From: Varroa destructor
Taxonomy: Eukaryota > Arthropoda > Arachnida > Mesostigmata > Varroidae
Direction: 5' to 3'
NCBI RefSeq assembly: GCF_002443255.2
Contig: NW_019211460.1
Span: 25,774,882 to 25,838,881 of the forward strand
DNA length: 64,000 nucleotides
Within the stretch, counting starts at the first letter, position 1; every line of letters starts with the position of its first letter. A model generated the notes under the pieces. The model worked only from the letters and a program-made list of their open reading frames with translations, ran no database searches and was not told where the DNA came from. This document shows, in pieces, positions 37,868 through 50,476 of this stretch. The position numbers and the translations under genes were made by a program.

Positions 37868-40140
37868 TTGGCTCAAACGTTAACGGAACCTTTGCCCCTC
37901 TCTCGTGCTACTAATTATTGCAGATTTACACTGGATGTGGAGTAGGCCTCCGAAGATGATCAGCGTTTGTAGATCGTCCTACCTCATAGGAATCTATATA
38001 AGAGCATTGATCAGGGTTCACCTCTGAAAACAGCTTCAGTAGCTATAAATTAGTTCAAAGACACTGACGATCACAACTTCGGTTAAATATAAATTTTTAA
38101 AATAAAACATTGGATGTTCACATGACCATTATTCTGATACAAGAGTATCGTATGTATAGAACATGTGCTAGACGTTTAGAAACGAGAAGTTAAGAGTCTA
38201 TCATCACAGCATCGTGTCAAACGTATCATGCAAATAAATGAAACTTATTTATTTGTATATATTTATTGTGGTTCTGATCAGTTCGTACGGAACGGAGGAT
38301 TTTTTTAAAAGTGTTATTCGATCGAAGGACTACAAAAATAACAACATTCGTAATATCATCGAGTATTATACATGTAGTATTTTGCTGTAGCTTCGCGGCG
38401 ATCACCTGGGCGCAGGACTCTCAACAACCCTCAAATATTCTATTCTTTTCCATTGTGCAAAAATAGTACTAACCACATATGTAGATGGTCGGATGGGCTA
38501 GTCGTCTATGCATAGTATTCCATGTTGCCTGGCTCTTATTGATGTTGAAGTTGAATACGCTCTGTCACCTGCAATTTTCAAATATAAACGTGATCCTTCA
38601 TGAAGGACCAATGCGTGCTCCGACTGATATTCGGTATGTCACACACTGTAGTGGAACTTGATGGAATAGCAGAAATGTATTTGACTAAGCAATAGAGGAT
38701 TCGTTGAAAATGAAAGAGATCATGAAAAATTATCTCTTCGAATGCCTGTAACCTTATCTTATAATCGATTTTTGAAACACTAATAAGGCGGACCAATAAT
38801 CCGATAATAAGTATTATTTTTTTTTATTAACTATACGAGAAAAATATTATGATGATTATAATTTTTATAAGTATGATTTCCTAGTTTTCAACGTCAATCA
38901 CGACTAAATGTACTTCAGGTTTAGAATGGTAGTAATAATTACAGATACCAGTCTTATTCCTAACATTACTTACTTACCTTCGAAAAATAAAATTTTCCTC
39001 CATTAAGCTGACGAACTAAAGCTGACAACGTAAAAAGCGCTATACACTTTTAAGTAGATATACTTTTGGGTTGTTAAGGCGAATTAATCTTCTACAAGAG
39101 ATGACTGTACAGCCAGTACAAATTAAATTTCCTGTTATTTCTCTTCGGGAGCTCCCAAACCTGGTAAGAAAAAGGGAGCTTCGGGTCTAGATGCGAGGCT
39201 CTCATTTATTTGAATTTTGAATGATTTAAGCTTCGCCATTCGATTTTTGGATGATCAGTAACAGAACAGATACTGCGAGCTTCCATTTGGTTCGAGTACG
39301 GCCTCTCAAAGTTTTGTACACACAAACTATTGCAGTTCTTTAATCACGAGTAAAGTTAATCTTGTTAATAAGCAGTTATCGAGACAATGATATGGATTTT
39401 TGAGATCGGACAACCGAATTAACCTAGAAACCGTCCGCCTGACCTCAGGTACATGTTCACTTTTTCAGCGCGCGACCTATTTGGAAAATCTTTGTAACAG
39501 GCCATCTTGAATTTTCTCGCTTTGCTCGCCAGTCAACTACTTGAAGCAATGCTTTACGTCACTATAGGACGTACACGTCGAAATATTTGGTACTTTCAAA
39601 AATCATAAACATATCGCGAGACGCTCATGTACGAAATTTCTGTATTATAAAACGTTCGACACGAGCTTCGACAGACCCTAGTCGCATGAACATTTGATAA
39701 ACCTTATGAAACATGTATGAAATGCAAGCCTGTTATAGCCTACCTCATGGTAGAAGCGTGTTATTTGTTATGACATACATTTCTCACGTGTTATTCAGCC
39801 ACACAGTGACCTTCGTCGCCTACTCCAACTGAAATTCATCAGCGTCAATACTTTTCCAATGGTCACCCTCTCAAAGTTGACCCCAAACACAGGAAGTGTA
39901 ATTATGCCTACGCTGACCATATCTAACCACGCGGTTATCCGGAATAAGGATGTTTTGGCTATTGAATAGTTAGATCTATCATAATGTATTTTTCAGACTG
40001 ATCCTTGAGCGCCTAGAACACCGGGCAATTTCCGACTTAACACCCTATCTGGCCGCTAGTACGGAAGCCGTACATCGAATATATTACATAGTAACGTCTT
40101 CTATTCATCGCTTTGTTCATTCTTTCACCTTCTGCATAGT
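37868..40140. other. Intergenic, AT-rich, nothing seen
   Basis: No frame of interest on either strand; several A/T homopolymers and TATA-rich stretches. Confidence 0.6.
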
Positions 40141-40165
40141 TTTTTTTTTTGCTATAGAGAGCAGT

Positions 40166-40396
40166 ATGTGTCACAGCTGCTGTACCGTAGGTTGTAGCAA
40201 GAGAGGTGATGCCATGTTAACTCTACGCTCAGGCCGCTTGTTAAAGCCGAGCTCGTTAATGCAGAATATCTGCTACGTGGTCTCGCTCAAGGCAAATGCT
40301 GAGCGGATACGAAGCAGAGCCTCGGCCGTGGAGAAGCTCGTTAAAAGCCAAGTAATGCCATGCCTAAGCCATTTATCGATGATCACGAGTCGGTAG
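40166..40396 (+). CDS. Small ORF with an insulin/relaxin A-chain-like Cys motif
   Basis: Preceded by a T-rich tract and a CTATAG acceptor-like site. The frame starts MCHSCCTVGCSKRGDAML. The CC-x3-C spacing and the VGCSKR segment resemble insulin/relaxin A chains, but the final cysteine, expected nine residues after the third, is a threonine. No B chain with its LCG motif was seen upstream. An alternative frame through the same DNA (40141-40740) also looks protein-like between several stops. Low certainty. Confidence 0.15.
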   Translation: MCHSCCTVGCSKRGDAMLTLRSGRLLKPSSLMQNICYVVSLKANAERIRSRASAVEKLVKSQVMPCLSHLSMITSR

Positions 40397-40740
40397 AAAT
40401 CGGCCTACAGTTACAGCAGGTAGGTGAACTGGAAGACCCAGTTCAGTTCCTGAACAGCCCATTCACGCACCCATTAATCTCGTAAGTTTACGGAATATGC
40501 ATATGAAAACTGACGTCATCATTGGCCGTCGACGGGAGCGCTATCGAATCGTTCGTGTACGGTAGATTGATAAATATGGCACTTATAATTACTACTATTC
40601 ATCATTGCAACTATTTCTATGCTTTATATCTAATAATCATCGACCACTCAATTTCACAAGCCAAATCAATTCTGCACAAGGCCAACGGCGATGCGCTGCT
40701 GACCGAAATGATCTTCAACATTCGTAGCGCAATGCTCTAG

Positions 40741-43700
40741 TATTAATTATAATATAAATAATTAGTTTTCCTCAATATCTATTCAACATACGCGTATAAC
40801 TTGCTCAGTCGTAATTACGAGTGTTTAAACACAAGACAACTCAAGTCTTTTTTCGTTAAGAACGAAAAAAACAATTCAATCAAAATACCTTAAACGATGC
40901 AAACTGCGAGATGGGCATAAAGCTTCGGGTCCTACCACAGCTGAGGCTCTGTTAGCCAGTCGAATTAGCGACATTCTCATATCAGAAACAGGCCGTTTTC
41001 CTACATAACAGTGAAATTTGGAGTCATTTTTACAGTCCCTGCGTTTCACCGCAAACGTAACGTTTTCGGCAATAGGCGGTCCTACAAACCAAATTTAACA
41101 CAATTAACATAGCTACGTGAAGATGTGTATATCCGCTAAACGTTGCGTTAAAGTAAAATCGTATCCTCTAGCTTTGAGACTCTTTCCGACCAACAATCAT
41201 CAGACGGCCATAATGCTGTGTCGCTTTGGGGTTTTCGCCGAAATAACCTCGCAGGACGTTTAACGACATCGTAGAAAACAACGTCACTCATTATCGATAT
41301 TAATCTAACTTGAAGTTTTCTACACCAGTTCTATTAAAAAATTTGTCAATGAATGCAATATTCATCGTAACTTTACTTTTTATTTGGAACTGAATTATAT
41401 TCCAATGATATTTTAATTAAACGATGCAAGTTGGCCATCTATGTGGAAAGCCAATCCTTCGAGACTCGATAACACCGCAGCTGTAACAGGCCGATAAGTA
41501 AAAATAGAAAATCACCGTGTTAGACATGTCATCAATAGTCTTCCTACGCTTGCGGTGAGTATAGAGATATATGAGTAGGCTTTTGGAACTTAATGCAGCC
41601 CCAGTAACAACTAACTAACTTCTGCCAATCCTTGCTCTTGTCACACTGATTGTTCTACATTGTTGAACTAGACTATTCTAAATGGTCACATACTGCAAAA
41701 ATAGTAGTCACCTACTCATTAGTTGGGACGAACCTATTCAAATAGACTTCATTCTTAAACCACATTTCGAAAAACCCATTTGTATATAGTTGGTGGAATT
41801 TATACTCCTCCGTTACAGACCCTTTACTTTTTGATGACAGAGCGCCGTTTCATTTAGTTATGAGGCGTCAACGTTATTGCTAGGGTATTTTTCATGGTCA
41901 TAAAGAGGAGCAGAATCGCTCATACTACAGGTTGGACTGCGTTAGTAACTGACCCAGACCCGCATGATCGAGCAGGAAACAGTAAATATTCAATTTCGCT
42001 GGCACATCTTCCCGCGTCCTCCGACACCTAAAGAAATTCCATCCTCTATTCTTCCAACGGTCCCTTGTTGCTTGACCTATATAATATAGGTGAATTGTCT
42101 ACGACTTTCGGAGAGAGTCATTTTCCGTGGCGAAACATTGTTTCAGCGAACACAATGTCCTAGAAGAGCTCAGCCCTTAAGTACTCAATCGGCCCTATTC
42201 AATTTACGCAAGCTAGTGACATATTACACGCACATGTACCTCCACGGATAAAGTCCTAGCGGCTCACAAAAACATCAGCTCAATCAGTAGACCCTAAGGA
42301 GTCGTCTAGAGTCGTGCGAACCGCGGAGCTAAACCTCTTGCAGGGTAGCAGATCGATAGAACGCTTACAAAGGATGATGTATATGATCACAATCGATCGT
42401 CTGATACTCAGGCTATTCATTGGATGCAAATTTAGATTAATTACTTTAAAGTTTATAAAGATAAAAACCGTAGCTGGAATGGCAGACTAAATATGTAACA
42501 TTCATTTCCAGATTTATGACTACCTATAGCGGTAGTCAACCGCACGACGTCACTCACCATATGCACGTTTCATATGTTTTCTGTCTGCGTCGTATTCGAT
42601 CAAAGTCACATCAATGCTGAGCACAATCAGAGTGGAATAAAAAATGCAATTTGCTGTTGAATTTCTGTTTTTTCTCCGTATTATTTTCTGTTGTATTTTC
42701 CGATTCAGCGCCAGTCCTTCGGTCGAAATTCAGAGCTATGATTTCTTCGATATAGGGTGCTCCTAGGCCCTAGGTTTTAATTGTTTCCGCATCAAATAAA
42801 AGCTAAGCGAAATTGCCTTAAACAGACGACATACGTTAACCATCGTGAACAATACGATCTTGCAACGTAAATGAGCGTCATGTATAGTTGACTAGCGGGC
42901 TTAACAACTAGCTTTTGGCTCAACATTTTTTTTTCGAACAAAAAAACAAACGCAAAAAATTACTGAAGGCCTTTTCATAAATGCTGAGGAAGTGTCCTGT
43001 TTAGAAATGTAGATATTGTCACTGAAAACGTCAAGTAATAGCTTAGCCGAAAAAATTGTTGCAGTCACAATATTTTTCAATAGAATTTTTCTATCTAGCA
43101 GTAGGATTTACAGTTTTCTTTTCTGTTTTACAAAGGACGGCGATCTTCTACGTACAGCCAAGACCATGGCTAGGGTGTCTGCCCAGTAGTAGGAGCCTCT
43201 TAATTACTAGAACTGTACCTCTGCTCCCCGGGAAAAAGCCCTGGGGATTCGCCATTATTAGTTATTTAATTAAGATTACTTTTGAGAAAAAAAGAGTAAT
43301 ACCTGTATGCAACACGCTTACTTGCGAATTAAACCTTTAAGCCATCATCGGCCTAGGACGAGTAAAAATAGGACTATGTACAGTGGTCACTTGACAAACG
43401 AGGCGTACGTAATCTGAGAGTCTCGTTTTTTGCTATATTAAAATACGAATCTTCTTCTGCACTGATTATCCTCATGTTGTTGCCAGCTTTATTCCAACAG
43501 CTAGTAATTACAGGACTTCGTAAGTTTGCTTTACGGACATATCTTAACTGCCAGTTCATACCGAAATTTTACAGATTAAACATTATTCTAGCAAACTTTC
43601 ATACATTAATGCAAGCAAGCTACATGCTGAAAGCGCAGTCTTGAGCCTCCGTGGATCCTTTGGCGTGGTGCGACACCTACCTATTTTGTATCTTGCGCCA

Positions 43701-46437
43701 CCAAAACACATATTTGACTCCCAGTTAATAACAGCTACTAGGAATATAACGCATTGGCGTATGTGAATACTTTTGTCAAGCATACGCATTGTCGTGTACA
43801 CTCCCTTACACACGTCCTCGCACTTACGTCCATTGTCATTGACGATGACTACTTCATGAGGTACTTGTTTTTATCTAATCGACCGCTTTAAGTCTCTGCG
43901 TGATCTGCCTGGGTAGAAAATTCGGCCTTTGTGGAAGCTCTAGGTCTTATGCAGATACGCGGATAGACAAAGTGAAGCGACGACAGTATCAGATGTCTCT
44001 GTGTAAATACGTATGTGGACATTCATTAGCCACGTCCTATGTAAGCTATCGAATGGACATCACGGCTGTTTTGCGTAGTTGTTGTTTGTTTGTTTTTCGC
44101 TTCCCTTCTCTTTTGGCAGGGCCACGCTTGGCCCTTCAGAGGGCGGCCGAGGCGCGGCAGCGGCATGTCACCGATCATTTATATCATCTGCAATCAACCG
44201 CGAACGGAAGCCTAATCGCTGGCGTCTAGTTGAGGACACGGTTATTGAGGGATGTGTAGCAATACGTCATCATCTGCGACGTTAGCTGCACTAATTTCAA
44301 CGCCAAGACCACACACTACAATAGATAGAATTAGAAGTGGGCTTATTCGCTACGAAAAATCGAACAGCTCACACCCGTAGGGCAAGAAGAAAAATAAACG
44401 CGCGATGATACGTTTATTTCGATTACTTTATAGATATTATAAAATTAGCCAGTATGCCAAACAAATAAGTTGACACTTCTATTTACGGATAGATTAGATC
44501 ACTGTCAACAGTCGCACGCCATTTACTGTATACGGCGAATGTTATGATTTACCAAGCATCGAAAAAAAACTGAGATCTGATACGGTATCGAAGTTTACCA
44601 ACTGCAATTGATAATAATCTTTTAGCGGCAAACTGCGAAAGAATAGTAATATAACATTGGTGCCAACCATAGATTCCAATAGTTCAGCCGAAGTTACAGT
44701 TTGTCAAGGCTGAATTGCAGACGATCACATCCTAAGAGAAGACGTCCATTATGTCTTGGGCTAATTTTACGCTTGAAACCCAGATATAGCTCTTGCACAG
44801 ATACTACACAACATATTTTTTGTATACGAACAGACGTTGTGCGGCGCCAATTACCCTAAATTTGCAGCGTCAATACGGAAATACATGGTAAAAGTAGCGC
44901 TGAATAATAGAGTCAACCGAAAGGAAGTAATGAGAAAAACTATCGAACCAGACAAGCGCAGTCGGCGTAAGCATTGTCAAAGGGCGCAACGAATTTTATA
45001 TAAGCAACAAAGAAAATCATGTTATTGTTTGTTACTCGTAAAATTACAACAAGCCTTGTTGTGACACGCATCTGAATTGTTTTTTGTCTATACCATAAGG
45101 ATATTTAGTAGCTATTGAACTGGTTGAAGGCTCGTCGTTGACCTAGTAAGGCCAGCCACCTTATATGATACGCATCGTTTTAAATATACTAAACGACATG
45201 GCGCAACTTGTGACTGCTTAAATAAAGAAAATAAACATTGGTCGCCGGATAAATGGAAACGCCGGTCGGCGTCTTAAGAATCCTGGTAGAATTCGGTTAT
45301 GCAGGCACGCGCTTGTTACATAACAATGTGATATTAAGCGTATCTAGTGAATATCTTCCTTAAGTGGTCATGAATTCCCAAAAGAACTGGCCTTGGGAAT
45401 CTCTATGACCTGCACGCGACACTGCTCGATCGAGGGAACGGTACTCGTATAATGGAGACTTTATCAAAACGACATTCTTGCATTGAAGCTTTCTTTCTGT
45501 GGCACCGGCATTCGCCAACAATAACGTTCACCACTTTAAGCAAGTTATTTTAATTATAATAGATGAAGACGACGCTATTTAAGTACAGTTTGTATTGAAA
45601 CCATTCGTCATCATTGTCGACGTCTTCGTCGTTGAGGAAACCAACCACTCTGGGCGTGAACTGCCTTGGAAGTAGCGGTCTTGCAAGATCGTCTCAATTT
45701 GTTCATCAGGAAGTGTCCCGCAGACAAAAAAGAAATGCCTTGCTTACCAGCGTTAGCCATAATGCACTAATGACAAGTGTCGGGTGGGGCCTGGGCCAGC
45801 ACAGCATCGGCTATCCGCATCGTGCTCTTTAGAAGCGGTAGCGGGTGTTTCCTCCGACATGATAACAAAGATTATCTGAACGAACCGACCGATCAGTCCC
45901 CAAACGTCTCTGGCATAGTATCGCTGTTTGGTCACGTTTCACACTATCAGCCGGCGAGCCGGGTTCGAGTCTCAACGCTTGACTGTCGCTTAACGTGCCT
46001 ACATACACATAGTATGTTGTATGCGTCCGAATCGTGTACGTATGCGGATGTGGACACGACGATAAGGCACATAATATTAGGGCTGTAACAATAATAGGGT
46101 TAGTCTTAATAACTGCAGTATTAATCACATTGGTCACAGTCGTACGACGGAAACAACAAATTTAAAACGGTCAAAATACAGTATAGCCGTCACCAAAACC
46201 GGAATCTGCTGCGTAAAGAACCAAAAAACAGAACATTTACTATTGTCGTTTCGGAAATGACGGATGATATGTGAGATACATGTAATATATTATACAATTG
46301 TATAGTTGCATTTCTCGTGAGTAAGAAACGACAAAAATTAATATTGATTTGTTGTTTTTTACTCGCTTCTCGTTTTTTGCGTCCATTCACTGCGTCAGGT
46401 TGTTCGGCCTGCGAATGTGACTATAGAATCCTTGTCT
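40741..46437. other. Mostly intergenic
   Basis: Apart from the orphan splice acceptor near 44.1 kb, only short frames. The GC-richer block 45.6-46.1 kb is open on both strands without start codons or domain signals. Confidence 0.5.
44120..44229 (+). other. Orphan 3' splice site with a GC-rich open segment (possible terminal exon)
   Basis: A long pyrimidine tract (about 44080-44116) ends in TTTTGGCAG at 44119, the strongest-looking isolated acceptor in this part of the window. The following 110 nt are GC-rich and open in a frame reading LALQRAAEARQRHVTDHLYH before a stop at 44229; a second frame stays open to 44285. No partner exon was identified, so the gene, if any, is unassigned. Confidence 0.2.
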
Positions 46438-46656
46438 ATGCGCACTTTATCACTTATCGCCTTCTTTTACAGTTCAAATCAAGTTGATTTACTCGCTTAT
46501 CAGATTTCTCGTAGTACCGGCAAACGCCGTTACATTGATTGGATTAGACCAGAATTTGGATATGGTAATCCTGGCCGGTTGTTTACGGCTGAATCAGCTG
46601 CTCGACCAACGTCCAGCAACTTCTACAAATTTTCTATTACCGAATCCGCGCTTTGA
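46438..46656 (+). CDS. Possible peptide-precursor ORF with a GKRR site, 72 aa
   Basis: ATG-initiated frame, opening MRTLSLIAFFYSSNQVDLLA, weakly signal-peptide-like. It contains RSTGKRRYIDWIRPEFGYG: Gly-Lys-Arg-Arg is the classical amidation and dibasic cleavage signal of neuropeptide precursors. The open frame extends a few codons upstream of the ATG, and a CTATAG acceptor-like site precedes it. I do not recognise the peptide on either side of the site. Overlapping open frames occur nearby on both strands. Confidence 0.2.
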   Translation: MRTLSLIAFFYSSNQVDLLAYQISRSTGKRRYIDWIRPEFGYGNPGRLFTAESAARPTSSNFYKFSITESAL

Positions 46657-47489
46657 CCTTATTACAACAAGAATGAGCCCGTCTGCCGTGTCCATATATA
46701 AGCGCTATCCATACAACAGTTTACGACGGCAAAAAGACGCACACGGTTGCTCACAGCGGGCTGCGAAAACAGTCACTTACACTATTGACACTGGTTTTCT
46801 TTGTCTGTTCGCACTTTCAATGACAGCTTTATCTCCGGCGTTTGTTTTTCAGTGAGGTCAGTCCGACAATTGAGACGTCCTGCGGTGTTTGCCCTTGCCC
46901 TGTCTATCTGGTTAATCGTGCTGCCTGTGCCTCGCACACTGTCTATTATTATTCTTAGTAAGACAGTATCGACCGACGAAGGCACACAGTGGTACTGCCT
47001 GTTTCGTTATTACAACCTTTCCTAATTCACGAGTACTGGCGAAGCTAGGCAACAGAAGTAGATGGCTGCTAAAGAGAGGTCGTCCTTCTTCATATGTCAT
47101 GGATACGGGCCGTGGACCAGGCTTTGTCCCCCTGTTAAACGATTTCCCTGCTACTGCACATATTGGCATTAGTTTCACATTAGTCCATGTACGACAGACA
47201 TGATACGAACTGTTGCCGCAAAGAATAATTGTGAATAGCTGCTATTTGATATCATGACTTTTTATCCGGCCACTGCCGTCAGCGATTGCACAAAGCGAAA
47301 GCTTTCCTCACGTGAGCAAAAGGATCCTTCCGTTAGTATCTCTGTGCCTTTTTTTTCAAATCCTACTCAGCTTCCGCAGTCCTCTACCAAACGAAACAAC
47401 TCGACTTGTCTAGGTGATTTGACCTTTCGTACTCATGGCAGTACCAATACATTTGCTCACGTGTCACACGCGTACGCGATAGGGTCACG

Positions 47490-47945
47490 TCATAGAATTT
47501 CTAGAGAATGACATATGTAAATACTGGTATTGTCGCTACCCTTCTCGTGACGGTGTGTCACGCCGACACGCGAGTCGCCTTCGTCGATTGGCGCCTGTTG
47601 GCCTGACCGCTTGAGAATAGCGATGACGATAACAACACTGCCAACCCTGTCACCGACATGAATGAAAGAAACAATAATGATCCAAAACAGCAGTAACAAT
47701 GATGCAAAACAACATTCAAATTCCGTATTTCGGTCGTGTTGATCATCACCGCTTAGCACCGTTGCACTGCCTATTCGCGTGGGGCTCATTGAGGGATCGG
47801 TATTGGCGGGGTTATTCGAGACAAAGTTGAGTGGCCCTGCCACAGTTGTCGTAGATCTACCATAGTTTATCTCTGCTGCAGCTATTGCTTCTGCTGCTGT
47901 CACAAGCATTGGAGGCGGGGTCACAGCAGCGCTATAGAGGTACAT
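47490..47945 (-). CDS. Uncharacterised ORF with one hydrophobic segment, 151 aa
   Basis: Minus-strand ORF, ATG at 47945 preceded by CTGTCAG, which could also be a 3' splice site. The first 75 residues are Ala/Thr/Pro/Ser-rich (TAAEAIAAAEINYGRSTTTV), then comes a hydrophobic stretch (CCFASLLLLFWIIIVSFIHV and a second, VGSVVIVIAIL) and a polar tail. It is one of the longest single open frames outside the confident genes. It could be a one-exon membrane protein or one exon of a larger gene. The region is GC-richer than its surroundings and also holds overlapping frames, so chance is possible. Confidence 0.28.
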   Translation of the reverse strand: MYLYSAAVTPPPMLVTAAEAIAAAEINYGRSTTTVAGPLNFVSNNPANTDPSMSPTRIGSATVLSGDDQHDRNTEFECCFASLLLLFWIIIVSFIHVGDRVGSVVIVIAILKRSGQQAPIDEGDSRVGVTHRHEKGSDNTSIYICHSLEIL

Positions 47946-49761
47946 CTGACAGAAGTGATAGCGCTAAGCTACCGCCGAACGAATTAGTAGAAATTTCGAG
48001 CGTTTCCGCAAAGATCTTTCTCAGAACACACGCAAGACAATCGTAGATACACGGATTCACGTAGATTATACCATAGTCATGTACGCGGTATATATCAACT
48101 AACGTCACGCCGCGACAGGACCCTCTTGGTCCATTGATTTATTTGCAGATTCAATGATTCTTCAAATGTGTTACTGTTATTATGTTTTTTTTATCCAAGC
48201 GGAAAATTTTAAGTTAGCTGCTGCACCACTATATGTCTAACCAGCTTTGCCATATTCGTAAATTCTAACGAATCTCTGCCTTTTGCGATGAAGTTTTGGC
48301 TTTCGTCTTTCTGAAGACAAATATTGGTATCTATTAAGAGTTGAACGGAACAGTGCTACACGCCTCAGATATTTCCAGAAGGTAATTACTGGCAGCAACC
48401 GTGAAGTCGACATCAACTTCGGAGCTCAAGAAGCGCTACAAGGAGAGAAAACTGTATTAAAGATGACCAAAAAAGTGTTTTGAGTCTTTTTTTTTTAACG
48501 AAGGATCACTTTAATTAATTAAAGCTGTTAAAATTGAAATTTCTATGTAATACAATGCGTTAATTTTTAAACCAAGTAGTTGTTACTCATGGCATTCGAA
48601 AGATCCTATGAACGGTGCTTATTACATGCTTTTAATTGAAAGTTAACGAACAATACACTATAAAATCACACGGGGAGCGTGATGTACTAAAAGTTATGGC
48701 TACGTTTCTTGGCGTCATCCTGATAACTGGTCGTATGATTAATTACTATTTTTTTATATATTTTATTATATATCATATATTATTATATTAGTATAATATC
48801 AATATATATATTATGGAGTTGCCATGTTTTGAAGTGACTGCTAATTTAACTTACAGCAATCAATTACTTTATTAATGATGACTCGATACCGTTGTAAGGC
48901 CAGCCTGCCGTTTCATCGACACAATACACCAAATAGCAAACTTTAATTGAAACTTATTCAAAAAAATAATTCAACAATCCTAAGTCAAATTTCTTTGCAT
49001 AGAAAAGCTGCATTTGGATTATCCATAGTATGCCTTTAATGTACAACCCATCCCATCAAGTTATTACCTGAACAGCAATCGTGTACGATGTAGCTCGAGT
49101 ATAACTTTTATCAAAATGTGCCCAAATAAAGGTTTTTTCTGTTGGCGGTTGCCCCATCTAGGGCTCCATTTGCACATACCATTTGACAATAGCCCCGTAC
49201 ACGTATCCGGCCTCTGTCACATTATTGCGCCAATAGTAACATTGTAGCCGGATATATATGTTCATAGATGTTGTGGTAAACGATGTATTCAAAGTCAGCG
49301 CGCGCAGCGTGGACACTCATAGTAAATACTGTCGATGTCTGCGAAGGGGGGCCCCACTCTGCTAAAGCTATTTCTAAAACAAATTCTACGAAATCATCAT
49401 GGCCCACGTTGTCAAATTGAATGGTATCAAGATAAGGTCAATATGGTTGCCTGTGGAGGAAGCAGCGTTGTTATAGGCATCGCTGGTAGCGGTCGGAATA
49501 CTGCAACGTCTGATTACAAAAAAGGCCCCAAAAAAACATTTGTTAGTTTTACTTGCAATGATACAAGCATTCATATATGACTATGTATTGGTGGTCGTTA
49601 AAGGTGCACCATTAACATGAGAAGATCCTTCATAATATTTAATTCGTGTCAAATACAGTTCACACCTTTTACGCTGAAATAACGTTTTTCGCTAAACTAA
49701 AACAGCCTTCTTTATAAACAATTTTGGTGAATGAGCTAAGCGGTGCGTTGAAGTACCGAGT
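47946..49761. other. Intergenic, very AT-rich centre
   Basis: Contains an AT-only-like stretch (about 48745-48815) rich in TATATA and short palindromes. Two mutually antiparallel short frames at 49.2-49.6 kb show no gene features. Confidence 0.6.
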
Positions 49762-49944
49762 TTATCCGAACTTGGCCAACCTCTTGCTTCTTTCGCGAAG
49801 TGCTCTATTGCGCTCACTGAGGAAATCTGCAACCATATATATAAGAGTTCCCACTAAAATGGATAGTAAGGTCAAAAGTGCAAATAGGACCGGATAAAGT
49901 ATTTCTGGTAATAAGCGTTCATCGAAGAAGTGAGTTCCGAACAT
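49762..49944 (-). CDS. Small single-pass membrane protein candidate, 60 aa
   Basis: Minus-strand ORF from the ATG at 49944 (context AAAACATG, A at -3): short N-terminus MFGTHFFDERLLPEI, one strong membrane helix (LYPVLFALLTLLSILVGTLI) and a basic, Arg-rich tail (SERNRALRERSKRLAKFG). The layout, with an acidic or neutral N-side and a basic C-side, is typical of real micro-membrane proteins. The open frame extends 17 codons upstream of this ATG, to a stop directly before codon GTG 49995; those codons could be exon sequence if there is an upstream intron. Its 5' end faces the ORF at 50180. No family recognised. Confidence 0.35.
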   Translation of the reverse strand: MFGTHFFDERLLPEILYPVLFALLTLLSILVGTLIYMVADFLSERNRALRERSKRLAKFG

Positions 49945-50179
49945 GTTTTCTTCGGCAAAAGCTGAAATGTGCTCCTGAACGCTGCTACGTTCCACTCATG
50001 TAATTATCGTCTTTCGGTTATCTGAAGTAACATACTTTTCTAGTAGATATAGTGAATTCGCTTATTAACCGAATAGAAATCACATGTCCATAGCGAAAGT
50101 AGAAAGGCTGACAATGGTGGTGTCAGGTGCAATGCTGAGGGCTCACGCCCATCCATGGAGTGTGCTCCTCTATTACTAG

Positions 50180-50476
50180 ATGAATGGCCTCGAGTCCTCG
50201 TGCCTCGTCGTTAGCCCAAATCGACGAAAGCCTGTTGGCAGTTCTTATGTCCGTCGGTCCTTGAACAGAAAAACACGTCAAGCGATAAGGCGGAATGATC
50301 GTTCGAATATAGAGTTCTATTATTCGATTTTGTCTGCAATACTTGCAACACTGATTGTTATGACAAAAGGATCTGCCGTCAATCTTGAGCTTATAAATCC
50401 CAACGTTTCCTTGCCGTGCCCTCTTAACACACCGTTTGGCTCATTAATGCGACCTATTTATATAAATGAATGTTAA
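50180..50476 (+). CDS. Small basic protein with one hydrophobic segment, candidate, 98 aa
   Basis: An ATG-initiated ORF of 98 codons. The N-terminal half is basic (RRKPVGSSYVRRSLNRKTRQ), followed by a hydrophobic stretch (FYYSILSAILATLIVMTKGS) and a tail with two cysteines. This could be a small type II membrane or secreted protein. It is divergent from the ORF at 49944, with about 235 bp between the starts. Length alone is weak evidence in this composition; the hydrophobic segment is the main support. Confidence 0.22.
   Translation: MNGLESSCLVVSPNRRKPVGSSYVRRSLNRKTRQAIRRNDRSNIEFYYSILSAILATLIVMTKGSAVNLELINPNVSLPCPLNTPFGSLMRPIYINEC

Noticed and set aside
45915..45995. Possible tRNA gene with an A-box-like TGGCATAGT and a B-box-like GGTTCGAGTC
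   Set aside because: The T-arm stem does not pair beyond one or two bases and no acceptor stem closes the fold.
48745..48815. AT-only stretch as an origin or scaffold-attachment site
   Set aside because: Such stretches are common in AT-rich animal genomes and nothing specific supports a function.
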